A DNA stretch of 64,000 nucleotides from Ziziphus jujuba (GCF_031755915.1 NC_083389.1:27783501-27847500); one strand, 5' to 3'. Shown: positions 15,049-32,340, counted from the stretch's first letter. Notes: a model not told the origin generated them from the sequence alone. A program made the numbers and translations.

Positions 15049-15291
15049 TTTCATTTTTCGGACTCAGTTTCTGTTTGTTTGATGAGAAAATATAGTTTGC
15101 TGCTTTTATTTTATTCTAGTTTCTGGGTTTATTTTTATGATTTTTCCTAACCCTAACTTATTTATGCCTTTTCCCGCCATCACGTCCTAGTTTCCTTCGT
15201 TTTCTCGCAACTCAAACTGAGCATTACCTTCTTTTTTTTCCCGCTTTTTAATGACTACATTTTATTTGATAATTCGAGGTTTCGCGCCGCG
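14378..15291. promoter_or_regulatory. Divergent promoter of FCA and the GPN-loop GTPase gene
   Basis: The 0.9-kb interval between two start codons contains a telo-box (accctaaccctag, about 14399-14411), TGGGCC-type site II motifs (near 14564 and 14662) and a GA-rich stretch (14768-14827) fitting a 5' UTR. Telo-box plus site II is typical of plant growth and housekeeping promoters. An (AT)n tract followed by T11 lies near 15010-15050, and a 5'-UTR intron of the GTPase gene is possible. Confidence 0.6.
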
Positions 15292-17863
15292 ATGGAAATT
15301 GATTCTGACTTTAGCAAGATGAATATAAAATCATCGGAGCAAAGTGACGCTTCGACGCCAATGGATTCCGAAGATTCCTCCAGTACTCAGGTGGTCACTC
15401 ACTCTGTCACTGATCTGTTTGGTTTCTTATAAAACCGAGTGAAGTGAAATCATGCTACTTTTTATTTTTTTCCTCTGTTGCTTTGGGGTCCTTCGATTAG
15501 TAACTTGTTTGAACCATTTGTATCCTGCATTTCAGCTCAATTTTGCCCTTGAAATGTTTGGATAATTTATTTGGCGTGTTTGGTATTGCTTAGAAGGCAA
15601 AGGGCAAAGAAAAGGAGGAACTGAGCGATTCCATGGAGAAACTAAATATTGACAAGTCATCTTCCGGGCAGGCAGGGACTTCATCATCTAACTTTAGGAG
15701 AAAACCGGTTATTATTATTGTTGTTGGGATGGCAGGTAATTTCATATTTGCTTGATAGATTTATTGGCTTTTGTGTTATTTATTTATTTTGTTGAATGTT
15801 GATGGTGGTATGTGTCTGTTTGAAGTAAAAATTGTGAATGACGAAATATTATAAATTGTTATCAGGGAGTGGAAAAACAACATTCCTAAATCAGCTGGTC
15901 TGCCACACTCAAGCTTCAAATATTCGGGGTTATGTAATGAACCTTGACCCTGCTGTGATGACCCTCCCGTATGGATCAAATATTGATATAAGAGATACTG
16001 TTCGGTACAAGGAAGTGATGAAGCAATTTAATCTGGGACCTAATGGAGGAATTCTAACATCACTCAACCTGTTTGCGACAAAGTTTGACGAGGTAAGACA
16101 GACATCTGAGAAATTGATGACCTGAATATTACACCGTATTATGCTAGAATTTTTAAATTGCTGTGCATGTTAGAAAGTGTCTTATGTGCTTTGGATTATT
16201 GGTTGGTTTTTGGCACATAGATGACGGTCATAATTATCAGTGTGTTTGGATTTTTTTACGCTGGTAGGCATTAAAAGGAAATAAAGAATGCATTGTTTCT
16301 CAATGAGTTTATGTCACAAAGATGCAGCTTCTTTTTACTGTCTTCTCTAACTTTCACGAAGTTTTTTATAATGCTCAATTTCAGGTTATTTCAGTTATTG
16401 AGAGACGTGCAGAGCAGCTTGATTATGTTCTTGTTGATACGCCTGGGCAGATTGAGATATTCACTTGGTCTGCTTCTGGGTCTATCATTACAGAAGCTTT
16501 TGCGTCAACCTTTCCTACTGTGGTCGCATATGTAGTTGATACACCCCGTTCAGCTAGCCCAGTTACCTTCATGAGCAACATGCTTTATGCTTGTAGCATC
16601 CTCTATAAGACAAGGCTGCCTCTTGTTCTAGCATTCAATAAAATTGATGTGGCTCAACATCAATTTGCTTTGGAGGTACACATGACATCCAAGTTAGTCA
16701 ACATTAGTGTATATGGTGTATGAGTTAGTTAAGTTTGTTTACTTGGCCATTTTCAGATGATTATACTATTGAACCTTTGTGCCAAATGAATGTTAAAAAT
16801 TTTAGATAATAAAAAAAAAGAGAAATGGTGGGGGGAGTGGTATTGGTAGTTAGATTTGGTAAAATCTTTGGTTATGCTGTTACCTTCAGCCTTTTGGCTG
16901 AATCATAGCCTAAGGATTTGACATTTGGCCCTTGATTGTATACAAAATAAAGCATAATACTTACTGTGAATGATTGGATGGGTACGAGAGAATGGAATCA
17001 ATTTAGCTTTAGTTCCTTTGCTCCTTGGTTTTTAGCATTTAAGGGAAAATGATAATGGAGTTTCATGACATACTTACCATTCCATTTCTTCAATACCAGA
17101 ATCTATTAAATCTTTTCACTATCTTGCTGCAGACCTCCTATTTTCATGGGAGCTGTGTGCTGTCCTATATATGTTCTAGAATTTACATTGTTGTTCTTAG
17201 TTTGTTTTGAAAATCATGTGCATGCAGTGGATGGAAGATTTTGAGGCATTTCAAGCAGCTGTAAGTTCAGATCATTCATACACTTCAACTTTAACTCAGA
17301 GCCTCTCCCTTGTGTTGGATGAGTTCTATAAGAACTTGCGTTCTGTTGGAGTTTCTGCGATTTCTGGTGCTGGAATGGAAGCCTTCTTTAAGGCCATTGA
17401 AGCAAGTGCTGGGGAGTACATGGAAACTTACAAGTAGTTCCTTGACTTATTAGATCTTTTTGCACTCTTCGCTGTAGTACTATTGTGTAGATGGTCCAAT
17501 GATGGTTAGTCCAAATTCTTATTTTGCTGCTTGTTCTTGTTGTGTAGAGCTGAACTTGATAAAAGAAGGGCTGAAAAGCAACGATTGGAGGAAGATCGTA
17601 GGAGGGAGAACATGGCTAAGTTGAGGAAGGATATGGAGAAAACTAAGCTAGAAACCGTGGGTATGAACTCTGGTCCGAAGGACAAAGAAGATAGGATTGA
17701 ACCCATTATGGATGAATTGATTAAAAAGGAAGCCATGATGGATGAAGAACATGAAGAAGAGGAAGAGGAAGATGATGGTGATGATTATGAGAGATTTAGT
17801 GAAGATGAAGATGTTATATATGAGGATGAAGATGAGGAGGTTGATAGGTTTACTTTTAAGTGA
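15292..17863 (+). CDS. GPN-loop GTPase 1, QQT2/XAB1-like (6 exons, 426 aa)
   Basis: Cytosolic GTPase of the GPN family. GPN1/GPN3 help assemble RNA polymerase II and move it into the nucleus; the Arabidopsis homologue QQT2 is needed for early embryo divisions. Exons 15292-15390, 15594-15735, 15866-16092, 16385-16675, 17228-17433 and 17548-17863 join with consistent phases. Visible motifs: Walker A GMAGSGKTTF (about 77-86), the defining GPN loop in LGPNGGI (138-140), switch [13 protein letters not shown] (from about 174) and the G4 motif NKID (about 240). The C terminus is a charged helix ([20 protein letters not shown]) and an Asp/Glu-rich tail ending DRFTFK. At 426 aa it is somewhat longer than the roughly 375-380 aa I recall for human and Arabidopsis GPN1, mainly from an N-terminal Ser/acidic extension. 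The start is the only ATG before the conserved region in the first exon's frame. Confidence 0.93.
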
Positions 17864-18144
17864 TGCTTCCGTTTAGAAATATTTTTGAAGCTACTTTGTA
17901 TAGTACTTCCAGATATATAATTTCACCCATTAAAGACTATTGGATGATACAAGTCTAAGTTTGGTTGAAATTTAAGTGGGTTGAAGAGATGATGGCTAGA
18001 TAATTTTATATTTGTTTATTTTAGGGCCTGATTTGCATTGCTCTTAGCTTTTAAAAGTTGATGTTGTTTTTACCCAGAGGTGAAATCTTCTTCGATAAGA
18101 AGCAGTTTTGTAAAGTTCAATTATTCCAATTTTGGGCTTCTTCT

Positions 18145-18175
<31 letters not shown>

Positions 18176-19292
18176 GGTTGTGTGTGTGGGTGGCTATTTG
18201 ATATGATGTGATTATTACAATGTCACAATGTCTTTTTCATTATAATGAGGGAATCAGGAGAAAGTGGCGTTAAGAACTTTCCATGTAATTATTCTGTCAA
18301 TAATGATAAAGTGTGATGTAACCTCACTACTAGGGAAATGGAATATGATGCGCGAACCGCATATATCCATTCTATCCACCGAATGTTTTACCTGCCATCA
18401 CCGCAGCCATAAAACTCAAACGTGAGCTGATGTCCGACCAACTGTTAAAGCTCTAATTATTAATTTTTTTTTTCCTTCTATTTTTAATGTTGCTAGTCTT
18501 CAATCCATGCTGGATTCGTGTCGTGTAATTCTAATCCAAATGAGGTTTCACGTGATCGATCTTTAAAGGGACTCATCAAGATATACTTATTTATTCCATG
18601 AATAATATATATAATAATGTAAATGATTAGTTTAATATATATAATAATGTAAATGATTAGTTTGCATTTCAAAATAAATGATGTAAAAGATTCATAGAGT
18701 TTAATGAATTATATAACCATAGTTGTACAAAAATATATGACTATAATGATAAATTCTATTTAAAAAACAAAAAAAATCTAAAATAATTGGATTAAACTGT
18801 AGAACAAATCTAGACATATAAACAACGTGAAAAAGTAGAAGTCTTTTCGGTATCCTTAAAAAAGCAAACTTTTTTTATTAGAGTAGAGTTTTTCAATGTA
18901 AATAAAATTAATGAAAAAATAGTCATTTTTGGAAATAACCATGAAATAGGGATACAAATCCCTGGAGATTGGCTTCAGCCTTCATGGCTCCACGTAAATC
19001 GCAATTGACCGTCAAAAACTGGATATAAGATAATAGCGGAATGATTAGGATTAAACAGTTATAAATTATCCGGATTGAAAGCTCTGGTTTTTTTCTTCAT
19101 AAAATAATAATAATAAATTAAATTAAATTAAAAATATTGGATAAAAAAAAGTTCGCAGTTTCTATTCAATGTAAAAAGCTTTGCCGATAAAAAAAGAAAA
19201 AAAACAATCAACTTCTCAGAGAAAAGAAAAACAAAAATCCCAACGTTCGGTGTTTGCAAAGGAATCAAAGAAAGAAAGAAACAAACAAAAAA
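17864..19292. other. Intergenic region, GPN1 to galactokinase
   Basis: AT-rich, with a T27-type run at about 18147-18175 and a short direct duplication near 18601-18662. No gene is supported. The last 60-90 bases before 19293 are A-rich and fit a galactokinase 5' UTR. Confidence 0.5.
18603..18662. repeat. 30-bp direct tandem duplication
   Basis: The unit ending ataatgtaaatgattagttt is present twice back to back. It is non-coding. Confidence 0.7.
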
Positions 19293-24326
<5,034 letters not shown>

Positions 24327-24900
24327 TTTTTGTGTTTAGAATAGTTTATTTTGATATTAGATTATGCAAATTTCTACCTCTAATAAAGTATATTAATTTT
24401 TGTTCAAAAAAATATTATGTTACTTTGCTAGAACTGTATCTTCTGCGTGGCAATCATGGTACTTGTTTAGATTGAAGCATTGATATATATGTATATATAT
24501 ATATATATATGCTATATTGGTTAACTTTTGTTCTGAATGATTTTTGCCCAAATAGTAGATTAAAAAGTTTATAGTTATGATTTTTCAGAGGGCATCTGGT
24601 CCCAAATTTTGTGGTTTTTGTCCCTTCATCTTTAATAAAGATGAAAATTGTGAGGGAATTCTGCGAGAAATCCAAGTTTGATGGATATTTAAAGGGAAAT
24701 TTGATCCAATACCCTTATTGGAAGGTTCTTAATGAAATTTACCCACTGCATTTTGAAGTTTATTGTTTTACCCTCTTAATTTTAAATATTCCTAAATTAC
24801 CCTTCTTAAGTATCAAAATGAAACGGAAAAATTAATAAAAGCGTATTCCACTTTTCCCTTTGAACCTGAACTGAGCACGAAGAAAAGAGGGAGAGAATGG
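24327..24900. other. Galactokinase 3' flank and intergenic DNA
   Basis: Contains the galactokinase 3' UTR (aataaag at about 24382) and an (AT)n tract at 24482-24511. Nothing else is supported. Confidence 0.45.
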
Positions 24901-25145
24901 CGAACAAAGCTTGGGAGAGAGATGATTTGTGTAATGGGTAATGCAATTTTCAAAGTCTGAGAACTCAAGAGGGCGGGAAAATGACTTATTTTGGGAAGAT
25001 CATGAGCTTGCTTTTCTAATCCCTAAAGAGGAACAGACCCATGTATGTTTGAGCGATTTGAGCTCGGATGGTGCTTTATTGAAGGCTCGGAAAGAATCTG
25101 TGGACGGGATTTTGACTGTTAAGGTGCACTATGGGCTCTCTGCTT
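24901..25145 (+). other. Coding-like fragment of unknown origin
   Basis: An open frame read as LFWEDHELAFLIPKEEQTHV and onward to GILTVK has codon-like composition but no start in context, no recognised family and no downstream continuation. It precedes a local tandem duplication. It may be a captured or decayed exon of the fragment region that continues to 27.8 kb. Confidence 0.25.
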
Positions 25146-25150
25146 TGACC

Positions 25151-25302
25151 GTTGTTCTTGCCGTGAACATCTCCCGTAGAAGCGTTTCTTCGTCTTCGAG
25201 CTTCGGCCTTTTCTGTAACCTGCTTTGACAGCTGTTTCTTGCTGTGAACATCTCTCGTAGAAGCGTTTCTTCGTCTTCTTCGAGCTTCGGCCTTTTTCTG
25301 TA
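25151..25302. repeat. About 70-bp imperfect tandem duplication
   Basis: Two copies (about 25151-25217 and 25228-25302) share gtgaacatctc, cgtagaagcgtttcttcgtc and gagcttcggcc. The second copy has one extra ttc triplet. They are joined by a short spacer. Confidence 0.8.
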
Positions 25303-25792
25303 ATTCTTCCAACTCAAAAGAAGCATTTCGGGTGAGTTTTTCATTTTATGAGAAAATAAAAAAAATGGTTCCGATATCAGATGATGATCGTAAACATCTG
25401 AGGGAAATTGCAACTTCAGGATTTCCAGTTAAATACATAGCCAACTTTTTTTTTTCCACAAATGCTATTACAATGAAATACGTGAATCTCCATTTTTGTC
25501 CAAATAATTTGACTCTATCAAGTTTCCTAGATTACCTTAACATGATAGATTGTAAATAAACATTGTGAGAGTTGTGGCATGAGATATGTTTCAAAAGAAT
25601 GTGGAAGTTGGAGCAGGTTATTCGGATTTTCTTTGATCTTCCAGACTTAAAAGTAGGAAAATATTTCAAAAAAAAATAATAATAAAAAAAAAATTTAAAA
25701 AAAAAAAAAATGAAAAAGAAGAGGAAATTTTTTATTTGAATTATCATATACAAATAATGATCAACAAAGTCAATTGTTCTGTCAAATTTCAG

Positions 25793-26160
25793 ATACTTCT
25801 CATATGAACATTTTTATGTCATATACTGCAAATTTTGGGAGCTGGATACGGACCATGATTTCTTGATTGACAAGGAGAACCTCATCAGATATGGCAACCA
25901 TGCTCTTACCTACAGAATTGTTGAGCGAATATTTTCACAGGTTTGTTTGGATTGTCTAGTAGTTTCCTCTTCAAGGTATCGGGTTAAATTAAGTTCTAAG
26001 TTGAAGTAATAGGAAAGATTATTTCATGAGTTACCTCCAATTTTTGCCAGACTCCAAGGAAGTTTACGAGCAAGGTTGAAGGGAAGATGGGTTATGAAGG
26101 CTTTGTTTACTTCATGCTGTCAGAGGAGGATAAGTCAACTGAGCCTAGCCATGAATATTG
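25793..26160 (+). pseudogene. Two-exon fragment of a PP2A regulatory subunit B'' gene
   Basis: Exon-like pieces 25793-25940 and 26051-26160 are flanked by ag/gt sites. They encode a part that matches plant serine/threonine phosphatase 2A B'' (alpha/beta type) subunits: [38 protein letters not shown], then [18 protein letters not shown] and EPSHEYW. The segment covers the first EF-hand region. The N-terminal half and the second EF-hand and C-terminal exons are absent, so it cannot encode a functional targeting subunit. Introns are retained, so it arose by DNA duplication or capture rather than by retroposition. Confidence 0.8.
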
Positions 26161-26896
26161 GTATATATTGCTCTATACACGTATTCTTTTCCACTTTAGC
26201 ATGTAGGTACACTGAGTCATATAGAGCCATATAAATTCTAATTGACTCATTAAAGCCATATAAATAGAAAATTAATCATATGATCAGCCATTCATTTAGA
26301 CTATTTAAGTTATCCGTGGGGATTACTGAATACTTGTACCATTAATTTACGAATAATGTGAACACAAAGTCAATTTTAGCTCGGATTAATAACTTTAGGT
26401 TTGCTATTTGTTATACCATGTGGTTTGCGTCGACTGCAAAAGCTTTATTGTTGGAAACTTAAATATGAAAAAGTTTATTATTTACCATTTATGAAGTGTT
26501 AGACAATTTTATGTACAGTTAATTTATAGTTTCTATAAACATTTTTTGTGTCTCATATATAATGTGTTCAATTTTTGTGCAATTTTTTCTATTTTTAGGA
26601 CATTGTTCTTGATTCATTTTCCTCAAGATTTGCATGCGACAAGCTTTGTTTCATTTTCATTAGCTGGTTAAATGCAATTTAACAACATTGTGATTAGACC
26701 CACCGCAACATTGTTATTATGCCTCTGGTAGAAGTTAAATAAAAAGTGTGGCTGGTGAGCTAAATTAGAAGTAAGGACTCCAAAGTATTCAGTAGCTTTT
26801 GACTGTCCGAGAATAACAAGGAGGAGAATAATAGGAAGGAGGGAGATTAATTAATTTATTGAGTCTCTTTCCAATTTTTTTGCTTCTGTTATGCAG

Positions 26897-27146
26897 GAAA
26901 ACCCCAGATCTTTGGAAATGGCTGATTGGTCAGGAGCAACCCCTAAGCCAGTTGAAACTAATCCTGTGAGATATAATCTAAAAGATGAACTTTAATTTCT
27001 GTGTTTTATTTTTTTCACTTTCCCGTTTCCATTCTAATTCAAACTCTTTGTTGTTATAGGTTTCTATTGTAGTTCGTGACAAGGTTATGAAAAACCTTAA
27101 AACCCACGCCTCTCTTGAAACACGTGCAACGCCAGGTCAGCCATGG
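26897..27146 (+). pseudogene. Two exon-like segments of an unrecognised gene
   Basis: Segments 26897-26965 (23 codons) and 27060-27146 (29 codons) are bounded by clean ag/gt sites in phase 0. They read ..EMADWSGATPKPVETNP then VSIVVRDKVMKNLKTHASLE to ATPGQPW. The frame then meets a stop shortly after VRGWDDF if the last donor is not used. I do not recognise the family. They lie downstream of the PP2A B'' fragment on the same strand and could form a chimeric transcript with it, but no start codon or full gene is visible. Confidence 0.4.
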
Positions 27147-27414
27147 GTAAGGGGATGGGATGATTTTTAGAAAGGTCAAGATAGTCCTATAATGGGAAAA
27201 CAATAGTTCTGCTTTCTGCATTATAACCTTTTAGTATTAGGCCCTACTTCTTTATTAGTTAACAATGTTAATCAACATTTGTCATTAATATGAAAAAAGT
27301 TAACAATGGGATCTCTCCAAAGACACTGTGCCAACAGACAAGATTGTAGTATTGCAAAGAGGCTAGGGACTTTTTAGAAAGAGTTCTTATGGAGAAATAC
27401 TACTTCGGCTGACA

Positions 27415-27770
27415 TATAAAGCATATGTTGAGGATGAAGAGGATGACAAAGATGAGGCAGAATCCACTGACATTGATGCTTTGGATTGTGATGATGTTAC
27501 CTGATTCTTATGTGAAAGAAGAAACAGAGTATTCTAAAGAAGCAGATAAAGAGTCATTCATGGATGTCTTAGCTGCTTTAATTGTGAGTGAAGAATTTTG
27601 AGGAATAGTAGCGTCAGAAACCGGAACTACCAAAATATTGAATAATGTTTCAAGGGTAGAATCAAGAATATCAAGATCGCTTGGTCTTAATGATGAATCC
27701 GCACCCCAAGATTCAAACAATAGTTCAGACGTTCCCAAGGTAATTCTGTGACATTACTTTCAGTTTAATG
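27415..27770 (+). pseudogene. Acidic coding remnants, unknown gene
   Basis: Short open pieces on the plus strand (AYVEDEEDDKDEAESTDIDA, ending in a TGA at about 27505, and DSYVKEETEYSKEADKESFM, ending in a TGA at about 27601) look like decayed exons of a gene with an acidic region. Stops and frame changes interrupt them. They may belong with the segments just upstream. Confidence 0.3.
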
Positions 27771-28879
27771 CTGGTTTGTAAACTTTTAATTTCCTTATGC
27801 ATGATGAGAAAAAACTTGTGATTTATAGGATCAGCCTTACTTTGGCTTGCTGTGATTACAAGCATATCAGTGCTAATTGTGATAAATATAGGTGGTTCAA
27901 GTCTTTTCAATCCTTGATATTGCAATGTGCAGCTTAGAAGGAACTAATTTTTAGTCATTTTACTTCATCAATTAATTCTTCAAATCATAAAGGTCAGTTC
28001 GCAGAATTGGATGCTTAGAAAACTGTCTTATTCCATGGCGGGTGGGGCAACATCTGTTGTTTATATATTGATGGTGGATTCACCAAGAAAATGAAAATAG
28101 TTTTTAGCAATTTTATAGTTGTTGGCAGAGAAATGTTCTGTTGGTGGCAGAGAATTTTTGCGTCTTGTCAGAGCTTTATATACAGCTAGTGGAAAAAATC
28201 ATCTTGTAACATTCTCTAGTTTTTATTTATAAAACACTTGTACATTTTTCTCTTACTAATTCAGATTTAGTTTTTAGTTTTTCTACATGATTCTCATTTC
28301 AAGAGGAAGTTTAAGGATCCAATTTCATTATTAAATTCTCCATATTTTTTGAGAAGTGGAAAAGCAAGAAATAAGAAGGATGAGAATTTAAATGGTAATT
28401 GAGTTCTCAAATATTGGCTTTCTAGTTTGGGACCATTTGAACTTGTTTGAATGGTATGCATTGAAATTTAGTTAGTTTTAGATTGGAGACTACTCTCAGC
28501 TTGAAAGCTTCTTCCAATCTCTTTTAGATTTGCATTTCTCTTTTTTATAAGTTGTCTATCGTATTGTGTTCGTAAAATATCATTCTGTATTCAGTATTTT
28601 GTGTCTTACTGTTACAAGGATGTTATTAATGCCCAATGGTAATTAGTGATGCATCGTCGGTAATTGACATTTGTCCACCATTGCAAAAGAATCACCACAA
28701 TTCTATCCGACGGCTTCGATAGTGTGTGTTTCCACCAAGAACGTGCTAAATCTAGCTTTATTAATAATAACCGTTGACAAAATAAGAGAAAAAAAGATAT
28801 TAAGAAGTGAAAACAGTTAAATAGTGTTTATTCGAAACCAAATAAGAGAGACATAGACTTTAAGAAGTGAAAACATTTA
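27771..28879. other. Intergenic DNA before the 256-bp array
   Basis: AT-rich with no supported gene. A palindrome-family motif (tcggtaatt) already appears at about 28659, and cgacgg/cgtcgg elements near 28657-28710 resemble subterminal repeats of DNA transposons. Confidence 0.4.
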
Positions 28880-30060
28880 AAAAAAAAAAAAGAATACGGA
28901 TGGTGCATCGGTAATTATCGATGCTGATGGTTTTATCGGTAATTATCGAAGATCCTTCAGTAATTACAGTTGACAAATGTTTTGACTCCCACAAATCCTC
29001 TAATATGTGTTTCATGCAACAACATGCAAAATATACGTTCATCAACGATCTTAAATAGCAAAATTTTCATAAAGTTCAGAAAAAGTTCTAAAATTGCTAA
29101 AAAAAATTGATTACCGTAGGGCTTTCGATAATTACCAATGAAACCATCGGTAATCAAATTGTCTTTACTAGAAAAATTATTGAAGGTTTCATCAGTAATT
29201 ACCGAATGGCCTTCGGTAATTACAATTGACAAATTTTTTGACTCCCACAAGTCCCCTAATATGTGTTTCGTGCAACAACATGCAAAATATACATTCATCA
29301 ATAATCCTAAACAGCAAAATTCCCATAAAGTTCAGAAAAAGTTCTAAAATGACCAAAAAAAATTGATTACCATAGGACCTTCTGTAATTATCAATAAAAC
29401 TATCGGTAATCAAATTGGCCTTGCTGGAAAAATTACCAAAGGTTTCATCGGTAATTACTAAAAACCCTTCGGTAATTACAGTTGACAAATTTTTTGACTC
29501 CCACAAGTTCTTTAATGTGTGTTTCGTGCAATAACATGCAAAATATACATTCATTAATAATCTTAAATAGCAAAATCCCTATAAAGTTCAGAAAAGTTCT
29601 AAAATTACCAAAAAAATTTGATTATCGTAGGGTCTTCGGTAATTACCGATAAAACCATCGATAATCAAATTGCCCTTGCTGGAAAAATTACCGAAGGTTT
29701 CATTGGTGATTATCGAAGGACCTTCGGTAATTACAATTGACAAATTTTTTGACTCCTATAAGTCTCCTAATGTGTGTTTTGTGCAACAACATGTAAAATA
29801 TACATTTATCAATGATCCTAAATAGCAAAATACCCATAAAGTTCGGAAAAAAGCTCTAAAATTGCCCAAAAAAATTTATTACCGTCAGGCCTTCGGTAAT
29901 TATCGATGAAACCATCGGTAATCAAATTGTCCTTGCTGGAAAATTTATAGAAGGTTTCATTGGTAATTACCGAAGGCCCTTCGGTAATTACAGTTGACAA
30001 ATTTTTTGACTCCCACAAGTCCCCTAATGTGTGTTTTGTGCAACAACATACAAAATATAA
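28880..30060. repeat. 256-bp tandem repeat array (about 4.6 copies) with palindromes
   Basis: The anchor tgaca in the block tgacaaattttttgactccc occurs at 28971, 29227, 29483, 29738 and 29995, a period of 255-257 bases. Each unit carries an inverted repeat of the form GTAATTACCGAAGG / CCTTCGGTAATTAC (best at about 29963-29991) plus one or two further TCGGTAAT half-sites, then a unique part with gtgcaacaacatgcaaaata. Apparent open frames in the array are periodic by-products. It could be a transposon-internal repeat or a small satellite. Confidence 0.9.
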
Positions 30061-30136
30061 TGAGTATTGATGACGGCATACTGCTTGTGTTTAACCTGAT
30101 TATCGTTAATACAATGAGTATTATTATGTTTACACC

Positions 30137-30356
30137 ACACCAGTCCATAGCAAGACAACAAATAAACAAAAAAACAAACTCACACCGGTCCAAGGCAAGG
30201 CAACAAAAAAACAAAAAAACAAACCCACACCGGTCCACGGCAAGGCAACAAATAAACATGGCAAGGCAACAAAAAATCAAAAAAACAAACCCACACCGGT
30301 CCACGACAAGGTAACAGATAAACAGAAAAACAAACCCACACCAGTCCACTGCATCA
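30137..30356. repeat. Minisatellite, roughly 50-bp units
   Basis: Repeated blocks of acccacaccggtccacg, gcaaggcaacaaa and aaaaaaacaaa, with about four imperfect units of varying length. It directly follows the 256-bp array. Confidence 0.75.
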
Positions 30357-32340
30357 AATAAACAAAAAAATAAAAACAATTACATGATGATAGATAGCCA
30401 TTCAAGGATGTGTTCAAGGGTTGTAAAAAGTATATTTTTGTTTTTTCTTTGTTTAAAAGTTAAAAGGGACCTGAGATGAAGTTTTTTTTTTTTTTTTTTT
30501 TTTTTTCCAAAAGCAACGTGGAATACTGGTGTGATGTGGTGAGGAAAGTAAAATAAGGATATCCAAATCATTTCTCATTATTTTAAGATTAAAATAGATA
30601 CTAAAGGGTAGAGAAAAAAAAAAATAGCAAATAAAGGAATACCAATCATTAAGCTCATCCTCGTGAGGGCATTGGATCAAATTCCCCTATCTTAAATCAT
30701 CAGTGGGTCTGCCCATTTTGGGCTGTTCGATTTGGGGCCACACTTTGTCTTTTTTGTAGGGCCCATTTTGGATTATCAGTATCAAATTCCCACGTGGGCT
30801 GCACTCTGGTCTGCCTTTGGAAGTGGAGCCCAAGTTGTGGTAAGTGGATTAAACTACAGACCCAGACCCTTTTGATAAGCTGGCCAATGAGAGGTGTCCA
30901 ACTTGTATCACCGAGGACAACATAATAATGGTAATTAAAACATAATTACAAAATAATAATGATGATGATGAAAAATAAAAAGAGAAAATTTCATTTAAAA
31001 TCGATTTGAGCTTCAACAGTCAAGTTTACGAAATCAAACTTCAATTTCTATAGTTATATTTAATATTTATAAAACTTATAATGAAATCTCATGAAAAAGT
31101 GAACTTTAAACATCTATCCTCTTTGATATTAAACATTGCAATTATTTGCGCTCTTGAGTTTTCTTGTCCAAAATACATGCATGAACTTTTCAAGGGAAAG
31201 AGCAAAAAAAAAAAAAAAAAATCTAAATATTTTGAAATGATTAAATTTTTTTGCTTATAATTTAGGGAAAAAGAACGTGCAAATGACCTGAAAAATTGAA
31301 ACATGAGAATGAATAATTACAAGAAATAAATTAAATCGGACTTATTTGTGGGTCTAAAGCAGCTCCTCACCTAAGGAGCATTAAAAAGGACTAAACTAAA
31401 TTGGTGTATCTTATTGAAGATTTTCTTGCACTTTCCTAATTGTGAGTGGGGTTAATGGTTCGGGCCTACCCACCCAATTTATCTTCTAGATTCATATACT
31501 TAGTTGATAGAACGGATCTTGGGTAGTGACAATATATTTCCATCCAAGTCCAGCTGCAAAAAAAGGACTTCATTTGTCTTTAAATATCACTTTCTTAATC
31601 TTTAAAAACGAGAAAATATTTTACACAATTTTCTTTTTCTTAAAAATAGAATATGCCTTTTGCTTTTATTTTTGATGCCCTCGTAGTTCTCCATTGTTGA
31701 ATCTAGACCATCCACACAAAACTAAAAGGTTGACACAATTTATTTATTAGAAATGCCATAGGAGTCAAGAGGATGGCGATTAGTTAGAGAAACAATTTAA
31801 AAAAAAAAAAAGAAAAAGAAATACTAAAAATGAAAATAAAAGCATCCAAAATTTAAAACATAAGCAAAGGACAAAATTCCCCCAAAAAAAAAAAAAAAAA
31901 AGGACAAAATTGAGAATTGGATTGAAGCCGGCGGGGGTCGAGTGTCCATAAGCCAAGTGTCGGTGGAAAATTTTTTTCAAAAAAAAAAAAAAAAAAGAAC
32001 TCCAATATTTTAAAATTTCCGCCATATGATGGCATTGAATGATAATAAATTAACAAATATTATAGTAATATATATATTTATAGGAAGTAGCAGAGTAGGG
32101 AAGAACGGACAAGGAAAGTGAGGGCTTAAATATTTTAATTAATATATTTAATAGTTTAGTTTATAAAAATGAAAATGATAATATTAAAAAGTCTAGTAGT
32201 ACTTTCCCGGTCTTCCTTTTAACAAGTCTAACCCCTTCGTGTCCGTCCTAAATCTCTCCGTGTTTTTTTTTTTTTTTTTTCTATTTTATAATTTCTCTGT
32301 TTATTATTATTATTATTTTTAAAAAATATAGATATAAAAT
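30357..32340. other. Intergenic DNA, A/T-rich
   Basis: Many poly(A)/poly(T) tracts (30482-30506, 31204-31220, 31799-31812, 31881-31901, 31978-31996, 32264-32280). A G-box core (CACGTG) lies at about 30791-30796 and gggcccattttgg at about 30758-30770. No gene is supported. Confidence 0.45.

Noticed and set aside
28860..30018. Several 60-140 codon minus-strand frames with repeated MNVYFACCCMKHIL-like text
   Set aside because: They are periodic by-products of the 256-bp tandem array and show no start context or family.
28880..30356. Possible CRISPR-like array
   Set aside because: Units are 256 bases with no short repeat/spacer structure, and this is plant nuclear DNA.
30380..30680. Lys/Phe-rich minus-strand frames around 30.5 kb
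   Set aside because: They depend on a T24 run and have no conserved features.
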